Shown: piece after piece, positions 1 through 12,350 of the stretch
Numbering within the stretch: position 1 is the stretch's first letter
Layout of the letters: every line of letters begins with the position of its first letter
Origin: Hermatobates lingyangjiaoensis
Taxonomy: Eukaryota > Arthropoda > Insecta > Hemiptera > Hermatobatidae
Reading direction: 5' to 3'
DNA length: 64,000 bases
Assembly: GCA_026182355.1 (NCBI GenBank)
Contig: JAPFBL010000119.1
Location: 248,001 to 312,000, forward strand
Notes under the pieces: generated by a model
What the model saw: only the letters and a program-made list of their open reading frames with translations
What the model was told of the DNA's origin: nothing
Database searches by the model: none
Translations under genes and position numbers: made by a program

Positions 1-1253
1 CATACATTTATCATGAATGTCACCAGTCAACTAACACTCCCAATCTGTCAGGACCTATGATTTAGTAAGCTACTACATAATTCAACCTCATTCATTCTGT
101 AAGCTTATTACTGGATTTCTGTTTGAATTCCAACATCATAATGTAGTGAATTAAGCATTCCAGATGTCTTCGTCGGTGCAATCAGCTTTCCCTGGCTTCA
201 GACAGCGGAACATAAAATAATAATTCTTCTGAGAGTCCTTTTGTTTTATATACTAGTATACAAGTTTTAACTGTTGTATTCTATAGTACTTGTAGTAAAT
301 TTCAAATTAATCGAATTTTTATAAAATTAAACTATCAAATAACGTTATTTATAATTCAAAATATTAGTTAAAAGGTTGACTATGAATTTAAGGTCATACA
401 CATCAAAGGCGTGTAGTCAATGAAGCAAGGGAAGCAATGCTTTTATAGAAGCCAATGAAAGCTTTTTGCTCATTTTTCTCTAGACGTTTCTTTCGTTATA
501 CTGTAAAATCATTAAAATCAGTGCAAATTGTGATGAATATAATGCTTCCAGTTTTAATTTTCTGAATTTGCGCTGAGGTGAACCAGTGGACTGACGGCAC
601 AAAAAAAAATCCACGTAGGGGAAGTAACAGGGATATTGGAATCTCTGGATGAAATTATTCAACATTTTGCTTTGATGAAAAGTCATAACATCAATTTTTT
701 TCGCAGTCTGCGCTGGTACAGAAATATAATTATATTAATTACACCTAAATCGGTTTGTTTGGTGAGTTTTGAATTGGTGAATTGTGAACTGGAGAGTTAG
801 ATGCAACACTCACATAGCAAAGAGGAAGCAATCGATCAGTCTGCTTCGACCAGAAAATCGAGTGCATATCGTTACAGAAGCATCAAAATTAACCGATTTC
901 AGGTTTTTTTTTAATCAACAAATCAAATAATTTCAGAAACAACCGTCAGAATTAAAATATATAGTGAAAATATATTTCAGAGAAGATAGATTAAATAATT
1001 TAATACAAAAACAAAATATACTATGTTTTACGGAGAAAACGGCAACTCTACGAGTATTTTGACAGTTTATGCATTATAACACGGAGAAAGTCGATTTAAG
1101 CGTATAGATTTTTAACAGTACTATAAAAGAACAATTTGAAGTATAGTATAGTAAAATTCACAACTATATGCGAAATTCGGAGGGGCAAAGAAGATTAAGC
1201 AGTCTTGAACTAATTGAAATGCAAACAACTTTTTTTAAAGAACATCAAGAGCG
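1..1253. other. AT-rich non-coding DNA
   Basis: No recognisable gene or repeat was found here. The stretch has short A/T runs and no coding-like open frame longer than about 70 codons. Confidence 0.5.
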
Positions 1254-1261
1254 ATGCTTTC

Positions 1262-1535
1262 CAGTGGCGTGGCAACCATTTTTGCTGCCCGGGCGGTCGT
1301 AAGATTTGCCCCCCCCCCCCCCCCTCAGACCCTTGATAATCAGTTAACCTTCAAAATTATAAATATTGAATTTCATGAAATTACAATCAACGACCTTAAA
1401 AACTCATTTTGGTATAAAATTTCAGATTTTGTGTTAGCTTTTCATTGGTTATTTTTTTATGTTTTCTACTTTAACACCCTCAAAATGCTGCCCCCTGACA
1501 CATGACCTCCCCCCCCCCCCTTTGCTGCGCCACTG
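1262..1535. mobile_element. hAT-type MITE with diverged 8-bp target duplication
   Basis: The element starts CAGTGGCGTGGCAA and ends TTTGCTGCGCCACTG, which are imperfect terminal inverted repeats of hAT type. The flanking octamers ATGCTTTC (1254-1261) and ATGCATTA (1536-1543) agree at 6 of 8 positions, as expected of an old 8-bp target duplication. It contains two poly-C tracts and no transposase, so it is non-autonomous. A second copy lies in reverse orientation at 46253-46745. Confidence 0.75.
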
Positions 1536-1600
1536 ATGCATTATACAATGATGTTATTGAAAATTTCACCAAGAAAGAAAGAATGATTGAACTTATATTT

Positions 1601-1703
1601 AAATAAAATGGTTAAGTTCTTATTGGATCGTTATATTTGATAAGTAACTGTAGTATAAAATATATCTATTTAAATGAAATTTCTACCTCTATGAAAAAAA
1701 AAT
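1601..1703 (+). repeat. Dispersed ~100-bp repeat, copy 1
   Basis: This stretch aligns over its length, in the same orientation, with 2350-2448 (both begin AAATAAAATGGTTAAGTT). The copies differ by scattered substitutions and small indels. No coding potential is seen; the origin is unknown. Confidence 0.6.
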
Positions 1704-2225
1704 GTCGGCTATCATTTCCCAGTCACAAAAGTCACCGTACGCCCTTGATAAAAATAAATATAGAAAAGATTACACTATTACAGTGTTTAATTTTACGATA
1801 AATTAAGTAATGTAAAATTATGAACTAACAATGAAACTTTATGATCATAAAATAGGAAAAATTATTAGAATGCTCAGTAAGATTATCTGCATGACTGACA
1901 GGTGAATTTCAAACTGTAAACAAATGGAAATTTCTATTTTAGACTCCTAAAATGTTTAATATTTTTAGACCTTAGATGACCTCAGAGCGAGAAATCTTTT
2001 GAAGAGTTGTTGGCAGTAAAATTTTCAATCAACTAACTGTTTTCAGAATTTCTCTAATGTAATTAATTTCTTATATACTTAATTAAAAATTTCTAGTCAT
2101 TAATTTTTACTTTTATTCACACTCTAAAAGAAATATTCGGTAATCAAAGTATTATTTAGGTCAACATTTAGTAATTCTTTTTCAACGAAAAACGGCTTCA
2201 GGACGCCTGAGTCCAATATAAGAGG

Positions 2226-2335
2226 TTTTGCATATGTGTTTTATGTCCACGTGTGTATATGAGAGAGTGTGTATGTTGTGTGTGTGTGTGTATGTGTCAG
2301 AAAGAGAGAGAAAGTGTGTGTAAGAGAGAACAGGG
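2226..2335. repeat. GT/GA-rich microsatellite tract
   Basis: An imperfect tract of GTGT, GAGA and TATG units. It is low-complexity sequence. Confidence 0.7.
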
Positions 2336-2349
2336 TTAAACGTTTAATC

Positions 2350-2448
2350 AAATAAAATGGTTAAGTTTTTATTGTATCATTGTATTTGATAATAAACTAT
2401 ACTAAACATATATCCATTCAAATGAAATTTTTACCTTTAAGAAAAAAA
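2350..2448 (+). repeat. Dispersed ~100-bp repeat, copy 2
   Basis: Direct-orientation partner of 1601-1703, about 750 bp downstream of it. Confidence 0.6.
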
Positions 2449-2495
2449 TTACGCAACTAACACACATATATATAATGTTTATATAATGTATATAT

Positions 2496-2671
2496 GATCA
2501 GACAACAATAAGAAATGGGAAAAAAGACTAAGATCTTTCAACTGTAACAAGCGGTCATCGTCAGAGTCAAAAACCCAGCTTTGACGAAGACCACTTGTCG
2601 TTGTTGAATGATTTTAGTCTTTTATTTTCTATTTCATATTGTTGTTTCACGAGTATATGTGAAATCTTGTT
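2496..2671. mobile_element. PLE-like foldback, family A
   Basis: Two family A arms point away from each other: the minus arm spans about 2496-2577 and the plus arm about 2578-2671. Each carries a diverged hammerhead-like core, with TTGACGA or CTGATGA boxes and a short hairpin. Only the right end carries the extra hairpin tail (TTTCACG...GTGAAATC). (TA)n flanks both ends. Identification as a pLTR derivative rests on comparison with other units in the window. Confidence 0.6.
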
Positions 2672-2700
<29 letters not shown>

Positions 2701-2702
<2 letters not shown>

Positions 2703-2872
2703 ATTAAAAGAAACGGTCCAGCGGACTTTTTTACTTTTTTTTACTTTTTTTTTTAGTACCGCCCTGTCTTCCTGCGGGACTCTTCGCTCTTCGCACCTCC
2801 TGATGACGACGATTGTCGAAATATCGATGTGAGTTATGTCTGTGTCTTTCTGTGTGTTTCCTTCGTTTTTTA
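2701..2872 (+). mobile_element. PLE-like unit, family B, internally deleted
   Basis: The left edge repeats the one-sided extension of the large family B foldback (compare 59851-59888). It then jumps across a T-rich tract to the right arm, which has core CTGATGA-C-GAC..GTC-GAAA. Compared with 59849-60886, most of both arms is missing. (TA)n lies on both sides. Confidence 0.65.
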
Positions 2873-2908
2873 TTTTATTATATATATATATAACAATATT
2901 TGGTTTTT

Positions 2909-3027
2909 CAGTTGGGTTTTTGACTCTGACGAAGACCGCTTGTTACGGTTGAAAGATCTTAGTCTTGTTTTCCCATTTCTTATTGTGGCTTGATCATTGA
3001 TTGTTGTTTCACGTGTTTATGTGAAAT

Positions 3028-3031
<4 letters not shown>
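2909..3031 (+). mobile_element. PLE-like unit, family A, single arm
   Basis: A full-length plus-strand A arm. It has the GTTGGGTTTTTGACT lead, core CTGACGA-A-GACCG...CGGTT-GAAA, and the terminal hairpin tail TTTCACGTG..GTGAAATC, and it runs directly into (TA)n. It is close to the consensus of the other A copies. Confidence 0.7.

Positions 3032-3071
<40 letters not shown>
3032..3071. repeat. (TA)n array
   Basis: Near-pure TA dinucleotides abutting the end of the family A arm. Confidence 0.9.
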
Positions 3072-4616
3072 AGATGAAACGGATCATGAGGATAAGACGT
3101 TTAAGTGACACGGAAAGCACTTTCATAATTCACTTCTGTATCCTGACGGAAGTTGAATCATAGAACAGACAATTGTTAAATAGGAAATTGTTAGTTCCTA
3201 AATTCTAAATACATAGGTTCGTCAATGGAAATCTTGGGATATAAAATAACTTATCCATTTTAGTAAAAATAAGATATTAAACTAGAAACATGGATCTCAG
3301 GGTGGTGAAGACATTTAAATAACTGGACTCGAAAACCTTTGGAGAAAATTTCAGCATTCATATTTTTCTAGATTACTTTATTTTACTTACAGTAATGTAA
3401 AAGTTAATAACATTTTGTACTATTTACTCCAACGCTTCTACCGTTGGAATAACCTTTCTGAATTTCCAAGAAGACTTATACAGCTTTGAGATCCACTGAG
3501 CTAACTTTAAATTAGGTATAACACAGATAATCAGTTTTCGATTAACTACACAGGAGAGTGCTTTGTTTCAGGATTGATTCCCACAACCATCTTTCATAAC
3601 ATGCTTTTAACAATCTCCATACATGATACCCATACTCTACTTTTGTAAACTAACTTAGCAAAAATAATTTTAAAATAGATATTGTAATCTGACAATCAAA
3701 TAGTTCCTTAAAATTTTTTTTATTTTTCAAATATGTCTTATTTCATTACTTTTTGTTTCATTAAACCATCAGTTATTTAAGGTCATTGGAATTCTGCGTT
3801 GGAGTTGCAAACGAAGATCATGCTTCATCTATTTTTTGAAGTACGGGTCTTTAACGAGTATAGGATAGTGATAGGTAAGGCGACCTACAAGTGTCATCGA
3901 CCTTGTATTCCCAAATCTCAGATAATATTAATAAAGCAGTGATTACTGGAACTTGCAGGCAAGAAAGCTCAACACTACATCACTCTAAGGTTTTCAAATC
4001 CTTTTCTCATAAAAAATCATTAATATGTTATTTGTTCTCATTTTGGCTTATTAGCAAATTCATTTTTAACTAATGTTTATAATTTCTAGAAAAATATTTA
4101 GCCCCCTCTCCCTCTAACTATCTAACTATTTACATGACTCTATTCAAACACTACATAACACAACTAACACAGTCGAGATTATGATCTTAAAGGCATGACA
4201 ACCTGTACTCAAGACTAGTTAACATTTCAGGCCTCTGGAAATACAACTAGGTCAGGTACAACAGAAACTGCTGGTTTCATCATTGGCACCTTCTTCGAAG
4301 ACCGCATGTCGGTCAAGGTCAACAAGAGTGGGACGCTCAATAATGAATCATAAGGTCATGTTTGTAACCGGTATGCTTTGAGCCTGAGGACTTGCTACAT
4401 CCACCAACTATGCACATCAGATACCGCTAAAAGAAGTCAGCTGATATATTGATAATGGTAGAAATAAAACAGCACACAACTACGATAAATGAAGGAAATA
4501 ATAACTTCATATACACATATAAATCATCATCATCATATAAATAAATAACTTCATATACACAAATGGGATGAATTAAAAAAGACAAACATTATATTTTCAA
4601 TATACGTTGCACTTTA
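3072..4616. other. AT-rich non-coding DNA
   Basis: No gene, RNA or named repeat is recognisable. A small duplicated segment (AATAACTTCATATACACA) occurs twice near 4497-4562, just inside the right part. Confidence 0.45.
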
Positions 4617-4765
4617 CCCCTTTAAAGTACCTCTCTTGTCAACCTCCCTTCTCAATACCACATCAAATGTCCTCTTTCACTTGTTCCAGTGTAAGTGACT
4701 CTCAGACGAAGACAAGTTGTTTCAGTTGAGAAATATTAGTTGCATTCCAAAGTTTCTTACTCTAG
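4617..4765 (+). mobile_element. Degenerate family A-like PLE unit with internal segment
   Basis: The left part aligns in reverse with the internal coding-like segment found at 16024-16110, 22930-23045 and 27180-27290. It leads into a weak core, CAGACGA-A-GAC...GTTGAGAAA, in the position seen in other A elements. It is an old copy with poor hairpin pairing. A second still weaker A-like core lies at about 4915-4965. Confidence 0.45.
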
Positions 4766-4970
4766 TTTAAACGCTGACAAGAGCATATCTCGATTTCATA
4801 GACAAAAATTGTGAAATAAAAATAAACGACTATACCACAATAACAAATACAAAAATGGGACGAAGAACTTGAACTAAGATAACTAGTATTCGTTAGAGTT
4901 TGATTCCAACTCAGATAGAGTGAGTGAGAGTGACGAAGACTAGATGTTTTAGTTGAAAGACATGCGTGTA

Positions 4971-5108
4971 TATACTTTGAAAACTTAAAGATACACGAAT
5001 GAAAAAGAGATACTCAGATCTACATTCAATATGTCGACCCTTTTAACGGTCTTCCTCAGTAAGATGAAAGCCAACTGGAAAGCTTCACGGAATATGTGCA
5101 GGCTGGCC
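4971..5108 (-). mobile_element. PLE-like unit, family D
   Basis: Aligns with 59631-59789 over its full length. On the minus strand the core reads CTGAGGA-A-GACC...GGGTC-GACA, where the second copy has GAAA, so this copy has lost the A-rich box. No TA array remains at its ends. Confidence 0.55.
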
Positions 5109-7730
5109 ACAACAAAAACGTAAATAGTAATAGAAATATAGTATGAACTTCTTACAAAGTCAATATATGTTAGTAGTTAAACAAAATTTAAAATAAATAA
5201 ATAATACCCATATTATTTATTAATTTATGAATTATTATTTATCATTTATTATTGATTCATTATTTTATTTAATAATAATAATAATTTAATAATATTATTT
5301 ATTGCACTCAATAAGTACAACAAGGAACCTTTTCTACTAAAAAATATCATTAAAAACTGCACAGGTTATTTTCCTAAAGGGGAAATACTTGTGTTCAATT
5401 TCATACGACCTGTCAAACGGAGTGACCATTAACGAAATCACAATCTTGCAGATCAATCTTATGTTCAAAGGTTTAAATTTTTTTTCAAACAGAACTTTAT
5501 TGTTATTGGAAAGTTTGAATTTTTTTTCAGGTTATCCAAACTGGTTTCAAACTTAAGAGGTTTAAAAAAAAAATTACCATCTCTAGAATTAGTAAGTCAG
5601 GTGAAGGAAATAAGATCTAAGTTCATGTAAAGAACAATAAGTTTAATTTCTCACGATACAGTGTATCTCATCATTAGGGTTATTTAAATGATACGTTGAC
5701 ACGTTTAAATGATCAAACAGTTTGACACGTTGTGGGTCCAAAAACTTTTGGATCTACCACCTACCCCCTCCCACCTCACCAACTTAAGAACTTATCGACA
5801 CATAATATGTCCTTTAAAAATGGACTCAGCAAACTTTAAAATGAAAATGTGCTAAAATATGAAAAAACGTATCATTAGTGAGATTAGTATGATTTTTGTG
5901 ATTAACATAAAAATCACAAAAAGGCTTGTGATATAATTTTTAAAATTTTTTAAATATAATTTTTAAAACTCATAATACTTATTATTGTTGGTATTATTAT
6001 TAGTCCTTTATTGCTATCGGAAAATCATTTTTTTTTCAGTTAATGCTATTATCAGTTCTTTACGAATTTCAAACTTTAGAAACTTTAAGTAATTGTAATC
6101 TCTAGAATTAGTGGTTCAGGAGAAGGAAACAAGATTTAAATTCACATAACGGGAATTAAGATTTTATCAATTTTTAAGTTAATTTATTTTAAATTATAGT
6201 TAAAATAAGTTAATTACCTCATTTAAATATATTTTATATAAATTCAATAATAATTGTCATACCACAAAAAATTAAAATTTGATTTTAATGTTTTGTGTAG
6301 TTTAGAATTTCCAGAAAAACAGATAAGACTAGTTTGATCCTATATATTCGAGGGTTCTTCAAAACAAATTCCATGAAGAAAATTGGTAAGAAAGAATTTT
6401 ACAGGGTTGGCAAACAACCTATGTACCAACGATCAGGAATGTCCTATCTACATATTTTCTGGAAATTTATAGTCAGTAAACAGTATGTTAACCAAGTTTC
6501 AAAAATCCTTTTCTATATAGGATATTGTTTACAAGATGCCTATTGCAAATGAACAACACTCTATATTTCATTAAAAGTATAGTTTTTTATCAGCAACAGT
6601 AGATGACGATAACGTTTGGAAAAGATGGATCCTATACCTGGCACCCTATACATAGGATGTCTATAATAATAAGCATATATGTCAGGTGATATGCAAACCT
6701 GAAATGTATTACCATATGGCTTGAGAATTTGAATCACATTTAAGTCAAGTACGACTTTAAATTAAAGGATTATACTCTATTGTTATTAGAGGGGAATAGA
6801 TTAAATGATATAGATTTCAATACATGATCTCTCAAACAAAGGACTTTTAGTTTGCAGTAGAAATGAAATGCAACAGCGGTAAGAGAACACTAAGAAACTG
6901 CCAAACTACTGTCTTATAGATTACCTTATAGCGTGAATAATGAAATGCAGATGCAGTTATTATAAATAAGAAGGCCAGGGTAATCCACTGGCTCACGTGC
7001 TCGCCTCTCCACTGAAATACATGAAAACTGAAGTTTTTATTAATAATTATTAATATTAAATTTATATTAATAATAAATTGAAAAATTGCTACCTATGTCT
7101 AAGAAAAATTAATAATGGCAGAATAGGGTGACAGATTTTGGGTTAGGTACTCCGAGAAACTAAAATTGTCTTACTTGAAATAAAACGTACCTTAAATTTA
7201 AAAAAAATACCTGGGAGCTTCCTTACCAAAGACAATATTATCATCAAGGAACTTACCTGAAACAGAGAAAATCATCAATGACAATAAATCGCAGTCAATA
7301 ATAATCAGTATAATATATAATCATGCAACAAGAAAATGATATGCAAAAACTGCATCTGAACCATACCCCTAAATCATCATTATCATCATGATTACTAGAG
7401 TTACAACCATATCATCTTTAGTTTGGAAAGATCTACAATTCCATTTAACAGAATGCAGGCAACTTCGGTTTCCCCATCTTTTTAGCAAAGCTTCAGCAGT
7501 TATAGACGACATTATAATTCCTCAGCCCAGTCCACCTAATCTATTGCTTTACTGTCAGGTCCACAGAGCATTGATTCAGTTGATTTAGGTGTAACTGAAC
7601 TGTTTCAGTATTTTAAAGCGGTAAATATTTCAAATCTTTAAAACGCCCTACCTTCAAATTCTTAAAACATTTGCCGTGTCGTTACCTAAACATTTTTCCA
7701 GTTTTCGTATTGTGAAGTTTCAAGATAGGG

Positions 7731-7732
<2 letters not shown>
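5109..7732. other. AT-rich non-coding DNA with one SINE scrap
   Basis: Mostly A/T-rich sequence with ATT-type low-complexity stretches around 5200-5300. The only recognisable item is a ~40-bp tRNA-SINE-like head near 6972-7010 (CCACTGGCTCACGTGCTCGCCTC). Confidence 0.4.
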
Positions 7733-7782
<50 letters not shown>

Positions 7783-7791
7783 TATATATAT
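7733..7791. repeat. (TA)n array
   Basis: Uninterrupted apart from one TAATAT break. It begins a cluster of TA arrays with embedded PLE-like units that runs to about 8.9 kb. Confidence 0.9.
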
Positions 7792-7840
7792 TTAGTGTAC
7801 TAAAGGCAGCAGATACTTCCACTTATAGCATATATATATA

Positions 7841-7889
<49 letters not shown>

Positions 7890-7961
7890 ATACATACGAG
7901 TTCGAGATTAACAAAGAGCAACACACAAAGTAGGGAAACACAATATATAAATATATATATA

Positions 7962-8192
7962 TTAAATTAAATAATTTCACGAACTCAGTAAACTAAATAC
8001 ACAGAAATAACGTAAATCATAAAATCTCACAACTATATATCGACTTTGTCGACCATGACGACCTTGCATGTGAGGAGATGTCATTTGTCTTCGCAGCGGC
8101 TCACATATTTATACCTGATGATGAGGCAGTCGAAATGTAGTAGTGAGTTTTTGTGATTTCTTTTATGTGTTCTTTCTGTGAATTTAATATGT
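7962..8192. mobile_element. PLE-like foldback, family H
   Basis: Imperfect inverted ends (CACAGAAATAACGTAAATCA.. against ..TGTGTTCTTTCTGTG) surround a plus-strand core CCTGATGA-T-GA..TC-GAAATGTAG near 8117-8143. The left end extends about 30 nt beyond the right before (TA)n resumes. A related single arm lies at 24750-24830. Confidence 0.55.
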
Positions 8193-8199
8193 ATATATA

Positions 8200-8369
8200 G
8201 TCGGTTGTCTGACGTCCCAGGTTTGTTGGTCGCCCTATTGCTTTTCACCTGAAGATGGATTAACCAAAAAGTTTAGTTAGTAGGTCTGTTTCATTACTTT
8301 GTGTGCTCCTCTTCTTCGATTTTTGAACTTGCGTATGCCCAGATTCTATCATCTTTTCGATTTTGAAAT
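8200..8369 (+). mobile_element. PLE-like unit, family E
   Basis: The core CCTGAAGA-T-GGATTAACC-AAAAAG lies near 8249-8274. The unit aligns with 32180-32345 on both sides of the core, including TTGGTCGCC upstream and TTCTTCG downstream. The GAAA box is altered to AAAA. It starts immediately after a short TATATA tract. Confidence 0.55.
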
Positions 8370-8538
8370 ATACATATTATAATTAATATATACATATATG
8401 TTTACTAGGGAACCAAAACTCTTCTTCTGTTGATGACGATGACTGAACATACTAAAGTGAGTTTCATTGTAGCTCCTCCGAGATTTATCTCGTAGTCATT
8501 ACATAAGTTGTCCAAACGGTCTGTTACCTATTTCTAAT

Positions 8539-8540
<2 letters not shown>

Positions 8541-8588
<48 letters not shown>
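8541..8588. repeat. (TA)n array
   Basis: A pure TA array abutting the left end of the family C unit. Confidence 0.9.
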
Positions 8589-8591
<3 letters not shown>

Positions 8592-8925
8592 TAAAAGTAT
8601 CGACCGTGGAATAGAAACAAACCTAAAGTTTATCGGGACTCGGTCAGTTCTTCAGGTTCAAATTAAACTCTCTTTGCCACCATTTCGGTCTTTATTTAAA
8701 ACCTTTTTCATAGGCAGAAGTATAAATTTTGAAACAGAAAAACTAAGTATCACATTACAAATTATTTTACAAAAAAAAATAGTATGTCGATTTTAACAAC
8801 AACTATAGTCTGAATGAACACGTGACACTGAACTGACGTGACACGAAACGTTGGCAAAGAGAGTTTAATTTGAACCTGAAAAACTGACCGAGTCCCGATA
8901 AACTTTAGTTTTGTATACATATATA
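8589..8925. mobile_element. PLE-like foldback, family C
   Basis: The left arm (about 8620-8725, minus) and right arm (about 8838-8915, plus) are inverted relatives. The right arm contains CACGAAACGTTGGCAAAGAG and the left arm its complement. The left end carries an extra stretch with TATCGACCGTGG, also found beyond the left arm at 63660-63693, so the extension is one-sided. Middle sequence is unassigned. Confidence 0.6.
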
Positions 8926-8941
8926 AAGTTCACTATAGATG

Positions 8942-9060
8942 AAGAATAATATAGAAATGAAAAACACTCTACAATCTCTAATTTTCAGTTTCAACCGTCT
9001 TCAGGAGACATTAATGAGGGAAACAGAACCAGGGAAGCAAAAACAAACTCTTTAACTATT
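8942..9060 (-). mobile_element. PLE-like unit, family E, degenerate
   Basis: On the minus strand the core reads CCTGAAGA-C-GGTTGAAACTGAAAATTAGAG, matching the E units at 63190 and 63358. The remainder toward 9060 drifts into unassigned sequence. The stretch 9060-10160 shows no other feature. Confidence 0.45.
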
Positions 9061-10164
9061 TCCTTCTTAGTTCTTCTCTACTCGGCTTCGATTAGTTCTC
9101 TTTTAACCTAGCATGAGTGTGGCTGTATTATAGCATATGAGTGCGTATAGTGTGATGGGCTGTGGTAACCCATGGAGCCGTTACTTCCCAGTTGTTGCGT
9201 ACATTTGCTCCTATGGGGTTAAAAAGATTTCACAGAATGAAGTTCCTATATAGAGAACATTCAGAACAAAATTCTATTGATATATAACTAATTCAATCTA
9301 ATTGAAATGAATATGACATATTATTGGAAGAGTAATAGTTATTTCTCATCCCAAATGTAATAAAAAATCTACTGTTTAAATACAATCTAGTTTGCAAGGA
9401 TTGCAAGTTTCTTTTAGTATCCTTCATACTAAGCCCTACCCCTTAGTCCATTAGCCACTTAAAAAAACCCTACACCCTCTCTCTTACTTCCCTCTCCATT
9501 TCAACGCCTGCTTTTTTTTTACATTGATTATTCTCTTTTGTCATTCCGTGTGTAAAATTCTTTTTTATGCACCAGAATCACATGGAAGTATGAATGCTCA
9601 TATTAATTTATATAAATTATTTAACAATAAATGCATGTGTAAGATGGCAGCTTAATGAAACAATTGAAACTGAAGGTTCATATTAGAAATATTGTGTGTT
9701 TTTGTTTTGGTTATTTCTGAACTTGTGGTTTATTACTAAATTTGTTGTCCTTTTTGGCATTCCTTGTTAACGATGAAGTTAAACAACAAAGAAACGATAA
9801 ACTAAGAAACATTTTTAGTTTCTTCATATACTCTGAAAGCTATTATTTGCGTGTTTTTTCTTGAACAAATGAGTACACTACATATCATTTGCAAAGAATA
9901 ATGTTTGAGACAGAATTAACAGTTAATATAGTTAATATATGAGCTGCTAATATAGTGATGTCTCAAACAACACTATTAACTTCAAATATTTACATAAGAC
10001 ATTTTAGGAAAGTTGTCTAACGGACCTTGAAATAACTACACGAAATTTTAATAGATTCTTCATTTACATGATTCATCAAAGGAATGAATACACTTGAGTC
10101 AAATGAATACAACTTTGGAAATTTTGTTCAAAATGTAATCAATATTCTAGGTTGGAGACCCTCT

Positions 10165-10435
10165 GTCGATTACCAACAAAAAAGAGTATATATATAAGCA
10201 CTTTTTCTTCTTCTCGGAATTTGGTCAGGGTTAATATTTGGAATGACCTTTTCGACAACGTATCGTCTTTAAGTAAAACAATGAACATTTGTCATATCAA
10301 CTTTACATTCATCATAAAAAATTCCAAAAACTTACTTACTCAAGTAATTAAGACGAAACGTTGGGGAAAAGGTGATTCTAAATATTAACCCTGACCAAAT
10401 TCCGAGAAGAAAAAAAAGTGTTTATTGGTAATTGT
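10165..10435. mobile_element. PLE-like foldback, family K
   Basis: Arms 10168-10262 and 10351-10430 are inverted relatives; both contain AATTTGGTCAGGGTTAAT or its complement. The right arm has ACGAAACGTTGG, the 3' half of a hammerhead-like core. The 5' box is not recognisable. A run of TATA lies just downstream. Confidence 0.5.
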
Positions 10436-10524
10436 GGTCAAGAAAACAATACATTATATATAAATATATATATATATATTTATACATTTATTTATAATTA
10501 AATATACATATCAATGTTCAAACT

Positions 10525-10688
10525 CAGTAAGGATCAGAAAAAAGACAAAGAACTTTGCTCTAAGATCAGTTGAGAATTGACTCTGACGAAGACGCTTGTT
10601 ACAGTTGAATAATGTTAATATTTTTTTCTGATTTCTTAGTGTGGACTCTGATTTTTATTTCACGTGTTTTGTAAAATCTTGATACTCG
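10525..10688 (+). mobile_element. PLE-like unit, family A, diverged
   Basis: The core CTGACGA-A-GACGCTTGTTACAGTT-GAAT lies near 10574-10606, followed by the tail hairpin TTTCACGTGTTTTGT and a TA tract at 10691. The last A of the GAAA box is changed. Only a trace of an inverted left arm is seen. Confidence 0.6.
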
Positions 10689-11816
10689 TTTATATATATA
10701 TAGTTTTTAAAAACTAATTGAGGTATATAAGTTCAGTGATAAATAATGCACTTATTACTTTAACTTACTTTCTATACAAAGTCAAATATAGCGTCATGAA
10801 TACCTGAAATATTCAACTGGGAAACCCGTCTTGAGACCCACTGAGTCCAATAAAGTAGGTTTCCAATTGATCAAGTCATGTGATTCAAGTCATGTGAAAA
10901 AGTCATGATCAAGAGTCATGTGATTTTTGTTTAAGTGTATGCATATATTAGTATATAGGTGCGTGTGTGTGTGTGTATGCACAATTATTACAAATAGAAA
11001 TGTTTTTAGTCTTTCCGTATGTTCGGGTTAGTTTCCAATGATGAAATTCTTTTCACCCAAATTTATATTCTAAAGTTACCTATTTGTATTGGTTACAATT
11101 AGCTAAAGTTTTATTAAAATTAATAAATGGTGATAAATATTATAGAGAAGAATTTACACATTTTTTTAAAGGATTTTAATTTAAGTTTTGGTGGTGTACA
11201 TTTATGATGAGGTTGGCGTCTGTGGCTTCTAACACCAGATTATTCCCTTATACAATATTCATGCAATGCAAATGTATAATGTACATGTTAACACATACAC
11301 TGAATTATTTCAAACTTGCATCTTCAATGTTACTTTGTAAAAAGTTACACTTGTATCCTAAGTTATAGTAGTAACTTAGAAAGACGCAACAGAGAAGTCT
11401 GTCGAGACTGAGTTAATTAGAATGGAGTGAGATAATAAATATCAAATAAGCAATTGTTTCTCTTTGACTAGAATATACCACATGCTATATTATACAGTAT
11501 TTGGAATTATTTATATACGCTAATTAGCACAAGGAGTTGAAATAAAAGTATTTATTTATTTAAACTATACATGTCTTTGTGATGGTGTTAATTCTGCTTT
11601 TTTATTCTTTCAAAGAGATAAACTCATTTAGAAACACAAAGTAGGAGATAAATTATTGCAAAAAAAGAGTCAATGAATAAATTAAACACTATAACGCTTT
11701 TATTGACAGAACTGCGTCAACATGCCTGCTGCAGGATATGGTATATGAAGACTATCTTCTGAGAACTACGAGTAGGTAACACATGGTGCTAATTGTATGT
11801 GTTACCCTGGATTCAG

Positions 11817-12350
11817 GAGGACAGGTTAGCTCAGTGGCTAAGTGCTAGCCTCTGAACTGTTAGGTCTAGAGGGAAATACCCACTCTAACCAATGATTGAT
11901 TCACGTGCAAGCAAAATAAGTCTGATCATGTCCATCGGAGAGGGTGTTAAACCTGTTTTGATTCATGGCGTTCCCAAGCCTTCCGGCTACGACACCGTAA
12001 AACCAAACCAGGCCGACGCTTGATACATGCTTAGGTGGACCTCGCGGAGGCGGGCAGCACGATATTACTTCACGCAACAGACATATAAAACCATGCAACA
12101 GTGCCAAAGGTCGATGATCAACCGTATTATAACTATTAAACAGATTAAACCATGACACTTAAAGGACACTGTCAGCCCCAAGCCTGTACAATGTCAGCTA
12201 TTCATTAAAGATCCGTAATCTAAAAACACTTAAGTCAGGCAAAATTTAGGACCCCCAATATCAGTCTGTTTTTTATGGTACCAAAAAAGGTCAATGTTCG
12301 GTCTATGTGTGTTCCTTTGTTTGGGACAGTCACTGCAACCTAACCTAACC
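11817..12350 (+). mobile_element. tRNA-derived SINE, split by an insertion
   Basis: The head GGTTAGCTCAGTGGCTAAGTG is a good tRNA A box, and the central GTTAAACC box matches the SINEs at 17878 and 20106. After TTAAACCTG (about 11955) about 205 bp of GC-richer DNA intervenes. The SINE then resumes at about 12167 with CAAGCCTGTACAATGTCAG and ends in AAAATTTAGGACCCCC. TTAAACC recurs near both sides of the insert, possibly as a target duplication. The insert is unidentified. Confidence 0.7.

Noticed and set aside
7792..7980. Open frames rich in Tyr-Ile repeats (also at 23128-23319 and elsewhere)
   Set aside because: They are translations of (TA)n arrays and carry no protein information.
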